Shown piece by piece: positions 11,426-23,509 of a stretch of DNA of 64,000 nucleotides. Each line of letters begins with the position of its first letter. Positions within the stretch are counted from its first letter, which is position 1. The DNA is from Eucommia ulmoides (lineage: Eukaryota > Streptophyta > Magnoliopsida > Garryales > Eucommiaceae): positions 52,936,897-53,000,896 of the forward strand of contig CM028330.1 of assembly GCA_016647705.1 (NCBI GenBank), read 5' to 3'. A program made the translations under genes and the position numbers. The notes below the pieces were generated by a model. The model worked only from the letters and a program-made list of their open reading frames with translations, ran no database searches and was not told where the DNA came from.

Positions 11426-13086
11426 TTTTTTGAGACAATTACGCGAAATCATAATTTGATTGAAAAACATAAGAAATTCATCCAAAATTCAAAAGCGTGA
11501 ATTTTTCAAAGGGTATAACACACCGAAAAATTTCAATTTTATTAATATTTTCAAACACTTGAAATCATGAAATTTTGAAAGGTTAACACTCACGAAACCC
11601 CCCAATTTTAATACCATTATTAGAAATCATCATTTGATTGGGTAATGGAAGCAATTGATACGAAACTCAAAATCGTGAAATTTTGAAAGGTTCTTGCACA
11701 TCGAAAAATCTTGAATTTGCTATTTCTTTGAAAAAATTAAAATCGTAAAATTTTGGAAGGCTAAAACTCATGAAACCTCTTGATTTAGATGTCATTACAA
11801 GAAAGTATCATATGATTGATTAACGTAATAAATTGATCTGAAACTCAAAATCGTGAAACTTCAAGGCTATAACACTCTGAAAAATTTTGATTTTGCTATT
11901 TTTTTTTAGACACTCGAAATTGTAAAATTTTGAATGCCTAACACTCACGAAACCTCCTGGGTTTTGATACCATTACAAGAAAGTATCATTTGATAGGATA
12001 ACGGAAGCAATTGATCCGAAACTCAAAATCGTGAAATTTTCAAAGGCTATATATTGTCCACCGAAAAATTCTAATTTTGTTAATTTTTTTAAACACTCAA
12101 AATTATGAAATTTAATGTTCATGAAACTCCATAATTTCGATACAATTATGAGAAAATATTATTTAAATTGGTAACAGAAGTAATTGATCTAAAACTTAAA
12201 ATCGTAAAATTTTCAAAGACTATTTAGTACATTGAAAAATCTCGATTTTGCTACTTTTTTAAACATTCGAAATTATGAATTTTTTAAAGGTTAACACTTA
12301 CAAAACAACCAGATTTCGATACTATTACATTAAAGTATCATTTGATTAGGTAACAAAAAAAACTTCATCCGAAACTTGACACCGTGAAATTTTCAAAGAC
12401 TATAGCACACTGAAAAATTCCTATGTTATTACTTATTCGAAACACTGGAAATCGTGAAAATTTTAAAAGAATAAAAAATTCGATTTTGCAACTTTTTAAA
12501 ACATTCAAAATTATGAAATTTTGAAAGTCTAACACTCATTACCTCCCCCTCCCAAATTTTGATATAATTACTAAAAAACATCATTTTATTGGGTAAATGA
12601 AGCAATCAATCCAGAACTCAAAATTGTGCATTTTTCAAAGGCTATAGCACATTGAATTTTTTTGATTTTGCAACTTTTTGAAACATTCAAAATTGTGAAA
12701 TTTTAAAAGTCTAGCACTCATTACCCCCCCCCCCCCTCCCCCAAATTTTGATACAATTACTAGAAAATATCATTTTATTTGGTAAGAGAAGCAATTGATT
12801 CGAAACTCAAAATTGTGAAATTTCAAAGACTATATAACACACCAATTTTGCTACTTTTTTAAAAAATTGAAATCGTAAAATTTTAAAAGATTAACACTCA
12901 CAAAATCCTTCAATTTTGATACCATTACAAGAAAGTATCGTTTGATTGGTTAATAGAAAAAAAAAATCAGAAACTCAAAATTGTGAAATTTTCAAAGGCT
13001 ATTATGACATACCAAAAAAATTCAATTTTGCTACTATTCTGAAATACTTGAAATCATAAAAATTTTAAAATACTAAAACCCATGAA

Positions 13087-13111
13087 CCCCCCCCCCCCCC
13101 CCCCCCCCCCC
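13087..13111. repeat. C25 homopolymer in a satellite monomer
   Basis: Twenty-five consecutive C at the position where other monomers have 3-6 C (the ACCCCCCAATTT junction). Smaller expansions occur at the same monomer position near 12723-12742, 14545-14560 and 14764-14777. Confidence 0.95.
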
Positions 13112-16100
13112 AATTTATATATCATTTCTAGAAAGTGTCATTGGATTGGGTAACTAAAGTAATTGATTCGAAATTTAAAATTGTGAAATTTTCAAAGGTT
13201 AGCACACTGAAATATTCCATTTTGCTATTTATTAAAAATTTGAAATCGTGAAATTTTAAAGGACTAACAGTCACAAAACCCCCCAATTTTGATATCATTA
13301 CGAGAAATTACCATTTGATTGGGTAGCAAAAACAATTGATTTAAAAGTCAAAATTGGAAAATTTTCAAAAGGTATAGCACATCAAAAAATTCTGATTTTT
13401 CATGTTTTTTAAAAACTAAAAATTATGAAATTTTGAAGGGCTAAAAGTCATGCAACCTCCTTATTTTGATACCATTATGAGAAAATATTATTTGATCGGG
13501 TAGTAAAAGCAATTGATTCGGAATTCAAAATTGTAAAATTTTCGAAGACTAAACACATCGAAATATTATGATTTTGCTATTTTTGTGACTCACTCAACAT
13601 TGTAAAATTTGAAAGGTTGACACTAAACCTCTCCAATTTTAATACCATTATGAGAAGGCATCATTTGATAGTGTAACGGAAGCAATTGATTCGTAACTCA
13701 AAATCATGAAATTTTCAAAGGCTAGCACACTAAAAAAATCCTTATTTTGTTAATTTTTTTAAACACTCAAAATCATGAAACTCCCCAATTTTGATACTAT
13801 TACTAGAAAGTATCTTTTGATTTGTTAATAGTAGAAATTCATCCAAAATACGAAATCGTAAAATTTTCAAAGATTATAACACTCCAAAAAATTCTTATTT
13901 TGCTAATTTTTTTAAACACTTGAAATCGTAAAATTCAAAAAAGGCTAACACAAAATCTCCCAATTTCGATACCATTACGAGAAAGAATTAATTGATAGGG
14001 TAATAGAAACAATTGATCATGAAATTTTAAAAGGCTAACACTTACAAAATTCCCTGATTTATATACCATTATGTGAAGGCATCATCTGATAGGGTAACAA
14101 AAACAATTGATCCGAAACTCAAATCTTGAAATTTTACAGGCTATAAAAAATTGAAAAATCCCATTTTTGCTAATTTTTTTGAAATACTCAAAATCGTGAA
14201 ATTTTGAAAGGTTAACATTCACAAAATCCTCTAATTTCAATACCATTACGAGAAAGTATCATTTTATTGGGCAACGGAAGCAATTGATTCGACACTCAAA
14301 ACTGTGAAATTTTCGAAGGCTAGCACATAAAAAAATATCGACTTCACTAGTTTTTTGAAATAATCAAAATCGTGAATTTTTAAAGGCTAACACACACAAA
14401 ATCCCTAGATTTCGACACTATTACGAGAAAATATCATTTGATTGGTTATAGAAAAAATTCATCTAAAACTCAAACTCTTATTTCGCTAATTTTTTTAAAC
14501 ACTCAAAATGGTAAAATTTTGAAAGACTAATACTCATGCAACCCCTCTCCCCCCCCCCCCCAATTTTTTATTCAATTACTAGAAAGCCTTATTTGATTGA
14601 ATTTTTAAAGGCTAACGCACACAAAATCCCCAAATATCTATACTATTACGAGAAAGTATAATTTGTTTGTTTATAGAAAACATTCATCTGAAACTCAAAT
14701 TCTTATTTTGCTAATTTTTTGAAATACTCGAAATAGTAAAATTTTGGAAGACTAATCACGCAACCCCCTCCCCCCCCAAAAAAAAAAAATTTATTCAATT
14801 ACTAGAAAGCCTTATTTGATTGGGTAATAGAAGCAATTGATCTAAAACTCAAAATCATAAAATTTTCAAAAATTATAACAAACTGAAAAATCTCGATTTC
14901 ACTACTTTTTCCCAAACATCTTAAATATGTAATTCTTAAAAGTTAACACTCACGAAACCCCCCCTGATTTCTATACCATTATGAGAAAAAATTATTTGAT
15001 TGGTTAACAGAATAAATACATCCGAAACTCAAAATCGTGAAATTTACAAAGGCTTGCACACCAAAACATTCTTATTTTGCTACCAATTTTAAACACTCGA
15101 AATCGTAAATTTGTGAAATGCTAATACTCGCGAAACCCCCGATTTCGATACCATTAAGAGAAGGCATCATTTGATAGGGTAACGGAAACAATTGATCCAA
15201 AACTCAAAATCTTGAATTTTTCAAACGTTATAGCACACCAAATAATTTATTTTTTGTAAATTTTTTTAAACACTCAAAATTATGAAAATTTAAAGTCACA
15301 AAATCCCCCAATTTCGATACCATTATTAGAAAATATCACTAGATTGGATAATGGAAGCAATTGATCCAAAACTCCAAACAGTGAAATTTTCAAAAACTAT
15401 AGCATATCGAAAAATTTCGATTTTTCTACTTTTTAGAAAAATCTCAAAATTAGGAAATTTAAAATACAAACACTCACCAAATCTACCGATTTTGATACCA
15501 TTACGAGAAAGTATTATTTGATTATTAACAAAATAAACATCCAAAACTTAAAATCGTAAAATTTTTAATGACTATAGCACACAAAAAAATCTCGATTTTT
15601 CTACTTTTTTGAAACACTCGAAAATATGAAATTTTGAAAGGCTAACATTCAAAAAATCCCCCGATTTTGATAAAATTAGGCAAAGGCATCATTTGATAGG
15701 GTAACATAAGTAGTTTATCCAGAACTCAAAATCGTAAATTTTTTAAAGGTTAGCACATCGAAAAATCTCGATTTCTCTAATTATTTGAAACATTCAAAAT
15801 CGTGAAATTTTAAAAGATTAACACTCACAAAAGCCTCCGACATGAATACCATTATGAGAGTCATAATTTGTTAGGGTAATAGAAGCAATTGATCTAGAAT
15901 TTAAAATCGCCAAATTTTCAAAGGCCACCAAAATATCCCGATTTCGCTAATTTTTTTAAACGTTCGAAATCGTAAAATTTTAAAAGGCTAACATTCAGGA
16001 AACTTTCCAATTTTAATACAATTACGAGAAAGTATCATTTGATTGGGTAACGGAAGCGATTGATCCAAAACTCAAAATTGTGAAATTTTCAAATACTATA

Positions 16101-16130
16101 TTACATACCGAAAAATACTAATTTTACTAC

Positions 16131-17870
16131 TTTTTTAAAAGGGATAAAGACATTTTTGGTCCCTGACAAATATTTCGGGTGTCCAATTGGCTCATAACTT
16201 TTGCAACTCGACAATTTGGCCCTTAACATTTTAAAATAGTTCCAAATTGGCCCTTGGGTCGGGTTCCGTTAGTAAAATTTGAAGAAATTGGATGGGAAAA
16301 ATCACGTGATAAGCACATGACGTTTGGCCAAGGGTACATGCGTCATTTCATTCTTACTAATATAATAGAACCTATTTACATATTTTGTTAAACTTAAGGG
16401 GGTTAAAAATGTTTTTTTCTTTAATTTTTTTGTAGGTTGTCTTCTTCTACCTCTTCTTCGTTCTTCTTCATCTTGTTCTTCGTCGATTTCGTTCGTCAAT
16501 CGTCTTTTGGTTCGTGTTCATTATCATAGCCTTCGTCTTCTGGTTCGTCGTCGTCGTCTCAGCTTCATCGTCGCAGCTTCTAGTTCGTGGTTCGTCGTCA
16601 CATCTTGTCGTCGTCGTTCGTGGTTCTTAATTTAGGGTTCCAATTGAAGGTTCGATTTCAAAAACGAAATCGATTTCGATTTCGGAATCGAAATCGAAAT
16701 AGGGTTCGAAATCGAAATCGAACAATTGGATTTCATTCTCCGGTCTTCGTCCTCTTCTTCGTTTACTGCGATTTGTTCGTCTCCGGCGTCGTCTTCTTCT
16801 TCTCCGATTTGCTCTTGTTCGTCGCTATTTCAGAGAAATCGAACAAAAGCCAAAGGAATTTATGGGTTCTGATTGTTCTCACGATTTCGATTTCGAATAC
16901 GTTCTTCGATTTCGAAAACGAGTTTGTTCTTCAATTTGTTCGAAGATTTGTTCATCATCTTCTCGTCGCCTCTTCTTCGTCTTCTGTTTGTGGCTTCTGT
17001 TTCTTTTTCTTTTTTTTTTTTTTGTTTTCGGAAGTGATAAAAAATAGAACCAATTTCGATTGTGGTTTCAATTTGTTGTTTGAGATTAAAGTATTTTTTT
17101 TTTCGTTCATATAATAGCTGTTTGTGGTTTTGGTGAGATGGTGACATGATTGTTCTCATGGTGGATTGGGCAAGGTGCGTGGTGGATTTGGGTGGTGGAG
17201 GGGGTTGAAGAAATGGTAAAAGAGTGGTGTGAGATTGGTGCGGCACACGCACCTTAGAGGTGAGAAATTTTGAATCAGAAACAAGCTTTTTTAAATTCAT
17301 TTTAGTGCTCTGGCAGCCCCCAACAGTTCAGGGCATCAAGGTTAATTTCAATGGCAGTGTTATTGGTAACCATGGCATCATTGGGGGTGGGGGTGGGCGT
17401 GTTTTCGGAAACCGTCAAGATGAGTTGCTTTTTGATTTTGCTGAGCCTTTGGGTATGGGTACCAGTTTGTTGGCAGCGGTGTTGGTTTTTCAAAAGGCTG
17501 TTCAAGTTTGCTTGGATTTTGCATGGTATAATGTTAAGTTTGAGTCTGAATCTGCTGCTAGTTAAACTGACAAGGGATAATTGGAGATTTATCATTGTCA
17601 TTGCTTGTATTAAGAGAGAAATTAAAAGAAAAAAATATTTTGACCCTTAAATTTAGTGATTTTTTAAAATTAACTCCATTGAATAAAAAGACTAAAATAC
17701 CCTTAATAAAACGTTGACCGTTAGTTAACTTAACGGAATCTGCTTTAGGGGTCAATTTGGAACGATTTTAAAATGCCAAGGGTTAAATTGTCGAGTTGCA
17801 AAAGTTAGGGGTCAATTGGACACACGAGGAATTTGTCAAGGACCAAAAAAATCTTTATCCTTTTTTAAAA
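16131..17870. mobile_element. Mutator-like element 1 (non-autonomous) with long TIRs and 10-bp TSD
   Basis: The element occupies 16141-17860 and is flanked by the exact 10-bp duplication TTTTTTAAAA (16131-16140 and 17861-17870). Terminal inverted repeats of about 130 bp (16141-16272 and 17730-17860) share GGATAAAGA…TTTTTGGTCC, CAACTCGACAATTT and the TTCCGTTA end. Long TIRs and a 9-10 bp duplication are the signature of Mutator-like elements. No transposase is visible. The interior has a CT-rich tract (16430-16620), repeated CGATTTCG/CGAAATCG motifs (16650-16722, 16880-16920) and a captured RNase H-like fragment (17309-17565). Confidence 0.9.
17309..17565 (+). pseudogene. Captured RNase H-like (RVT_3) domain fragment inside Mutator-like element 1
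   Basis: An open stretch of about 85 codons reads W-QPPTVQGIKVNFNGSV, then GGGGGRVFGN, LLFDFAEPLG and a C-terminal NVKFESESAAS. This is the pattern of the RNase H-like domain of plant retrotransposon-derived proteins (family form KVNFDG…GGGGVIRD…AEVLAL…VESDS). The positions of the catalytic acids are changed by eye: Asp to Asn in VNFNG, Glu to Ala in LLAAV, and Asp to Glu in ESES. The segment is intact as a frame but has no start of its own and no promoter that I can see. It is probably a transduplicated, inactive fragment. Confidence 0.65.
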
Positions 17871-19648
17871 CAGTCGAAATCATGAAATTTTTAAAAGCTA
17901 ACACTCATAAAATCTCCCGATTTTAATATCATTACGAGAAAGTATCATTAGATTGGCTAATAAAAGAAATTCATCTGAAACTCAAAATTGTGAAACTTTC
18001 AAAAACTTGAAGCATATCGAAATATCTGAATTTTGATAATTTTTTTAAACACTCGAAATCATGAAATTTTAAAACACTAAAATTGACAAAACCCCCAATT
18101 TCGATACCGTTGCGAGTAAGCATCACTTGATTGGGTAACAGAAGCAATTGATCTGAAACTCAAAATCATGAAATTTCAAAGGCAATTGCACAACAAAAAT
18201 TCCGATTTCACAGATTTTTTAAAAACAATCAAAATCATGAAATTTTTAAAGGTTAACACTCACAAAACCTCTCAATTTTAATACCACTACGAGAAAATAT
18301 CATTTAATTGGTTAACAGAAGAAATTGATCTGAATCTCAAAATTGTGAAATTTTCAAAGGTTATATATAACGCACACAAAATTTCTACTTTTTTGAAACA
18401 CTTGAAATCGTGAAATTTTGAAAGACTAATATTCACGAAAACCCCCCCAATGTAAATACCATTATGTGAAAGCATTATTTGATATGATAATGGAAAAAAT
18501 TGATTCGGAACTCAAAATCGTAAAAATTTCAAAAACTAGTACAACGAAAAATTCTAATTTCACTAATTTTTTAAAAACTCAAAATCGTCAAATTTTGAAA
18601 GGTTAATACTCATGAAACTCCCCAATTTCAATATTATTAGAAGAAAACATCATTTGACTAGATAACGGAAGCAATTGATTCCAAACTTAAAATCGTGAAA
18701 AAGCTATATAGCACACAAAAAAAGAATCTCGATTTTAATATTTTTTTTAAAACACTCGAAATCGTGAAATTTTAAAATGCTAACACTTATAAAACTCCCC
18801 GATTTTGATACCATTACGAGAAAGTATTATTTGATTAATTTACTGAAGAAACATATCCAAAAGTCAAAATCGTAACATTTTTAAAGGCTACGCGCACCGA
18901 AAAAATTCGATTTTGCTACTTTTTTTAAACACTCGAAATCGTGAAGTTTGAAAAGGCGGTTGAAACCCCTCGATTTCGATAGCATTACGAGAAGGCATCA
19001 TTTGATAGGGTAATGAAAATAATTTATCCGAAATTCAAAATCGCGAAATTTTTAAAGGCTATACGACACACCAAAAAATTATGATCTCGCTAATTCTATA
19101 AAACTCTCAAAATTGTAAAATTTTGAAAGTCCAACACTCACAAATCCCTCAATTTCGATACCATTAGGAGAAATCATCATTTGATTGGGTAACGGAAGGA
19201 ATTAATCCGACACTCAAATTGTGAAATTTTCAAAGACTACGACATACCGAAAATTTTTGATTTCACTACTTTTTTGAAAAATTCAAAATTGTGAAATTTT
19301 AAAAAGTTAACACTCACAAAACCCCCAATTTCAATGTCATTACGAAAAAGTATCATTTGATTGGGTAACGAAAGCAATTGATCCAAAATTTAAAATCGTT
19401 AAATTTTCAAAGGCAAAAAAAATCCGATTTTATTACTTTTTTGAAACACTCGAAATCGTAAAGTTTTGAAAGGCTAACACTCACGAAATCTCTCTATTTT
19501 GATAGCATTACAAGAAGACATCATTTGATAGGGTAACGAAAGTAATTGATTCAAAACTCAAAATTACAAAATTTTCAAAGGCTATATAACACACTGAAAA
19601 TTTTTGATTTCACTAATTATGTGAAACTCTCAAAATTGTGAAATTTTG

Positions 19649-19902
19649 AAATTCTGGCGACACAATAAACTCCTGCCGATCTTGCTCATCAGTATCAACT
19701 CTTCAGTATCCTCCACCATATGCGCCAAGAACCTAGTCAGTCGATCAACAATTTTCTCTCTCAGATGCAAAATCTTTGGGACCAATTTACATCATCAAAA
19801 CCTAGTTGGGCTTGTTCTGTTGATCCTTTGAAGTACATCACAACTCGAGATCAGTTACACAACACCATCTTTCTGATAGCTCTCAACAATGATTTTGTCT
19901 AA
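19649..19902 (+). pseudogene. Copia gag fragment inserted within a satellite monomer
   Basis: In one frame this reads as copia-type Gag (UBN2 family): ADLAHQYQLF, MRQEPSQSINNFLSQMQNLW, DQFTSS, and a C-terminal FLIALNNDF. One stop (TAA) lies near the start of the fragment. The satellite resumes directly on both sides (…AAATTTTGAAA | gag | CTAACACTCACG…) at adjacent positions of the monomer, so about 250 bp of retroelement was placed in the array. No LTR, PBS or target duplication is visible. Confidence 0.75.
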
Positions 19903-21490
19903 CACTCACGAAATCCCCTTAATTTTGATACCATTACGAGAAAATATCATCAAGTTAGGTAACGAAAGCAATTGATCCATAACTCAAAATCGTTAAATTT
20001 TCACAAGGTATAACACAACGAAAAATCCCGATTTTGCTAATTTTTTTGAACAACCGAAATCATGATTTTTTTAAATATTAACACTCACGAAACTCCCCAA
20101 TTTCAATACCATTAAGAGAAAGTATTATTTGATTAGATAAAATAAGGAATTGATCCAAAATTCAAAATCGTGAAATTTTAAAAGACTTATAGCATACAGA
20201 AAAATCTCGATTTCGCTAATTTTTTTAAACACTCAAAATCATGTAAGTTTGAAAGGTTAACACTCACAAAATCTCTCTATTTCGTTATCATTACGAAAAC
20301 AACAACATTTGATTGAGTAATTGAAGCAATTGATGCAAAACTCAATCGTGAAACTTGCAAAAGCTAGTACATCAAAAAATCCCGATTTCGCTACTTTTTT
20401 AAAACAATTGAATTCGTAAAATTTTTAAAGGCTAATAAACATGAAATCTCCCTATTTCAATATCATTACAAGAAAGTATCGTTTGATTGGTTAACAAATC
20501 AAATTTATCTTAAACTCAAAATCGTGAAATTTTCAAAGGTTAATATTATCAAAAATCCTTATTTTTCCATTTTTTTTAAGCACTCAAAACGTGAAATTTT
20601 GAAAGACTAATACTCACGAAATCCCCAGATTTCGATACCATTATAAGAAAACATCATTTCATAGGGTAACGGAAGCAATTGACCCGGAACTTGAGATCAT
20701 GATATTTTTAAAGATTATAGCATATTGAAAAATTATAATTTTGCTAATTTTTGAAACACTCGAAATTATGTAATTTTGAAAAATTAACACTCACGAAACT
20801 CCCCTATTTTAATATATTACTATAAGCATCATTTAATTTGTTGACAGAAGCAATTGATCCGAAACTCAAAATTGTAAAATTTTTAAAGGCTATAGCAAAT
20901 CAAAAAATCCCGATTTCACTACTTTTCTAAAAAATTTGAAATCGTGAAATTTTGAAAGGCTAACAGTCACCAAACTCTCCGATTTCGATACCATCACGAG
21001 AAATTATTATTTGATTTGTTAACAGAAAAAATACTTCCGAAATTCAAAATCACAAAATTTTCAAAGGCTCTACAAGAAAAACCCGCTTTTGCTAAAAAAA
21101 AATTTTAAACACTCGAAATTTTGAAATTTTGAAAGGCTAACACACAAAACACCCTGATTTTGATACCATTACAACAAAACATCATTTGATAAAGTTGCAG
21201 AAGCATTTGATTAAAAACTTAAAATCGCAAAATTTTCAAAAGGCTATGGCAAACAACTTTAAAAAATAAATAAATAAATAAATTGCTACTACTTTGAACA
21301 CTTGAAATCATGAAATTTTAAAAGACTTATACTCACAAAGTCCCCCGATTTTAAAAGCATTATGACAAAACATCATTGATAGAGTGAGAAAATAATTGAT
21401 CAAAAACACAAAATCACAAAATTTTTAAAGGGTATATGGAAAAAAAAATAAATCAATTTTGCTATTTTAAACATTTAAAATCGTAAAATT

Positions 21491-22624
21491 TTGAAAGTAT
21501 ATCTTTTTTTAATTATTTAACCATTACACTTAAGTCTAAATCACATGAGCTAAATGCTGATAAAAATACGATAGAAGTATAAAATACAATTCAATCAAGC
21601 CACGAGAGATAAAGTATAATTAACCCTAATTTTTTCTATAATTTTTCATTATTGCTAATGCCATGATAAGTAGGAGTAATTTCTCCATACAATAATCACA
21701 TAATTTCTCCATACAATAATCAGAGCATCTCCAATAAATGTGCTATAAATATAACTTGTCCAAACATTTCCAATAGATGTGACCAAAAATTTTGAATTAT
21801 CATTTTGGTATTTTTATTTATTTTTTAACCAAAAACAAGACTCCAACAGACGTGTCGTGTCAAAATGACACACTCCCCTCACCTAAACCATATTTGCCAT
21901 AAGCATTTGCTAATGAAAATTTTGGAAGAAAAACTATTCGAATTAATTATTGCTTCACTTGTCATCAAACCCCAAAAAACAATATTACAAAAAAAAAAAA
22001 TGTTTGTTCAAGTGCCTAATTAAAAAAAAAATTAACAACAAAATCACTTTTGACTCTTAAATTTTAGGTTGAACGTTGAACTGATTCCAATAATTTGTAA
22101 AGTAAGACATTTGTTTTTTGAAATTTTACTTTTGTTCCAATTTGGTCCAATAAAAACATATTAGCATATTTGAACAGAACAGACCACGTGCAAAGCGCCC
22201 AACTTAATTTTAAGACTATTTTCGTCATTTTCAGAAAAAATCTACTAAAATTCTCTTACAAAAGTTATGAAAAAATAATCAAATAATCGTGAAATTTTAA
22301 CGTTTAAACGCAAGTGAAAGAGAAATTATATAATATGGCAATCGGTTCATCGACTACCAAGTCACGTGCTCTGCACGTGACTTTATTTTTGCTCAAATTT
22401 GTTAATCCCATTTTGATTGAACCAAATTGCAAGAAAAGTGAGGCCTAGAGATACAAATGTATTACTTTATAAACCACAGGGATCATTTAAACATCCACCT
22501 CAAACATTAGGGTCAAAAATGCAATTTTCAATGCTAAATATTCTGAAAATGAATACCAAATATGGGGACTAAATGCTTATTGCAAAAATGCAAATACAAC
22601 TGCCGACTGTTGGCAAGTATTTTT
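21491..22624. other. AT-rich intergenic stretch, no gene seen
   Basis: No open frame or RNA gene that I can support. It is low-complexity AT-rich DNA between the satellite and a MITE, with a short direct repeat (TAATTTCTCCATACAATAATCA twice near 21690-21722). Confidence 0.6.
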
Positions 22625-23041
22625 CACACTTTGCAACCTTGAAATTTGACTACTATCTCACTTTGGTCCCCGTGATTTCAATTTGAACACATAACACCCT
22701 TAAGCTTCCTAATCATCCAGCTTTGGTCCACATCGTTAACCCCGATACAATTTTTCACCGCAAACAATCATATTTAAGGGGATTAATTGGCACCTCACTA
22801 TATATAGACACACACACACATATTCCCGAGTGTTTGGAATAGGAGGAGAATGGTGAACAGGAAAAGATTGAAAATGACCAGAAACCCCTTAAAAATAGTC
22901 AATTGTGATGAATGTGACTTTACGATCCATAATCGTAACGTGGAAAGTGAGGTGATGAGCAAATTTCGGGGAGTTGTGTTCGAATTAGACCTACGAGGAC
23001 CAAAGTGAGATAGTAGTCAAATTTCAAAGGGTGCAAAATGT
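22625..23041. mobile_element. MITE-like element with TIRs of about 60 bp
   Basis: The left end has ACTACTATCTCACTTTGGTCC (one base beyond the shared core). Its inverted form, GGACCAAAGTGAGATAGTAG, is at the right end, and GCAACC/GGGTGC blocks lie outside these. Related ends occur at 29515, 31930, 34330, 44235 and 55560, so this is a common local family. No clear target duplication was found. Confidence 0.65.
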
Positions 23042-23509
23042 CATCGGTCCCATTTTATACCAGAACAGCATTCCTCCTAGGAAACATGACGAGGAGAAAA
23101 AAGGCATCATAAAAGGACTCCTGTAAGAAGGCATTCCTAAAAATAACTGATTTATGGTATCAAAATTATGAAAATAAACACAAAAAATAACATAACATAG
23201 CATTTATTTTAGCCAAGGCTACAATAAAACAATGGTAAATTTATTTGCAAACGGGAAATTTAAAAAGAAAAAAAAAATCAACGCATTTTCGTGTCATGAT
23301 CCTAAATTTTCCCGAGTTTGAGAATTAAATAAAACTTATGGGAAAAAACAGAAAAAAAATTATATGAATGTTAGCGCACAATACCATCAAGAGGCAGATC
23401 TTGCTAAGCTAAAGTCGTCTCATGATGAAAATCACGAGCGTGAATTTCTAAAATAAAAAAAAGGCTACAAAAAATTAAAAGGAAAAAAAAAAAGAGATTA
23501 AATTAAAAA

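Larger units (their letters stand above)
11430..21490. repeat. Diverged tandem satellite array, unit about 178 bp, with internal half-repeats
   Basis: A landmark CATTTGATTGGGTAAC followed by AAGCAATTGATCCGAAACTC recurs with modal spacing of 172-179 bp (for example about 11631, 11809, 11988, 12160, 12339), with a few spacings of 168-243 bp. About 45 monomers remain once the insertions at 16141-17860 and 19649-19902 are excluded. Each monomer has two related halves: CTCAAAATCGTGAAATTTTC followed by AAAGGCTATAGCAC, and CTCGAAATCGTGAAATTTTG followed by AAAGGCTAACACTC. Both are followed by a GATTTTG block. Neighbouring monomers differ a lot by eye, so the array is old and not recently homogenised. 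No gene is visible in it. A pericentromeric origin is possible but not shown. Confidence 0.88.

Noticed and set aside
16587-17300. A 175-codon frame on + and a 146-codon frame on -
   Set aside because: Made of CGATTTCG/CGAAATCG and CT-rich repeats, no recognisable domain. Only the later frame (17309-17565) has one.
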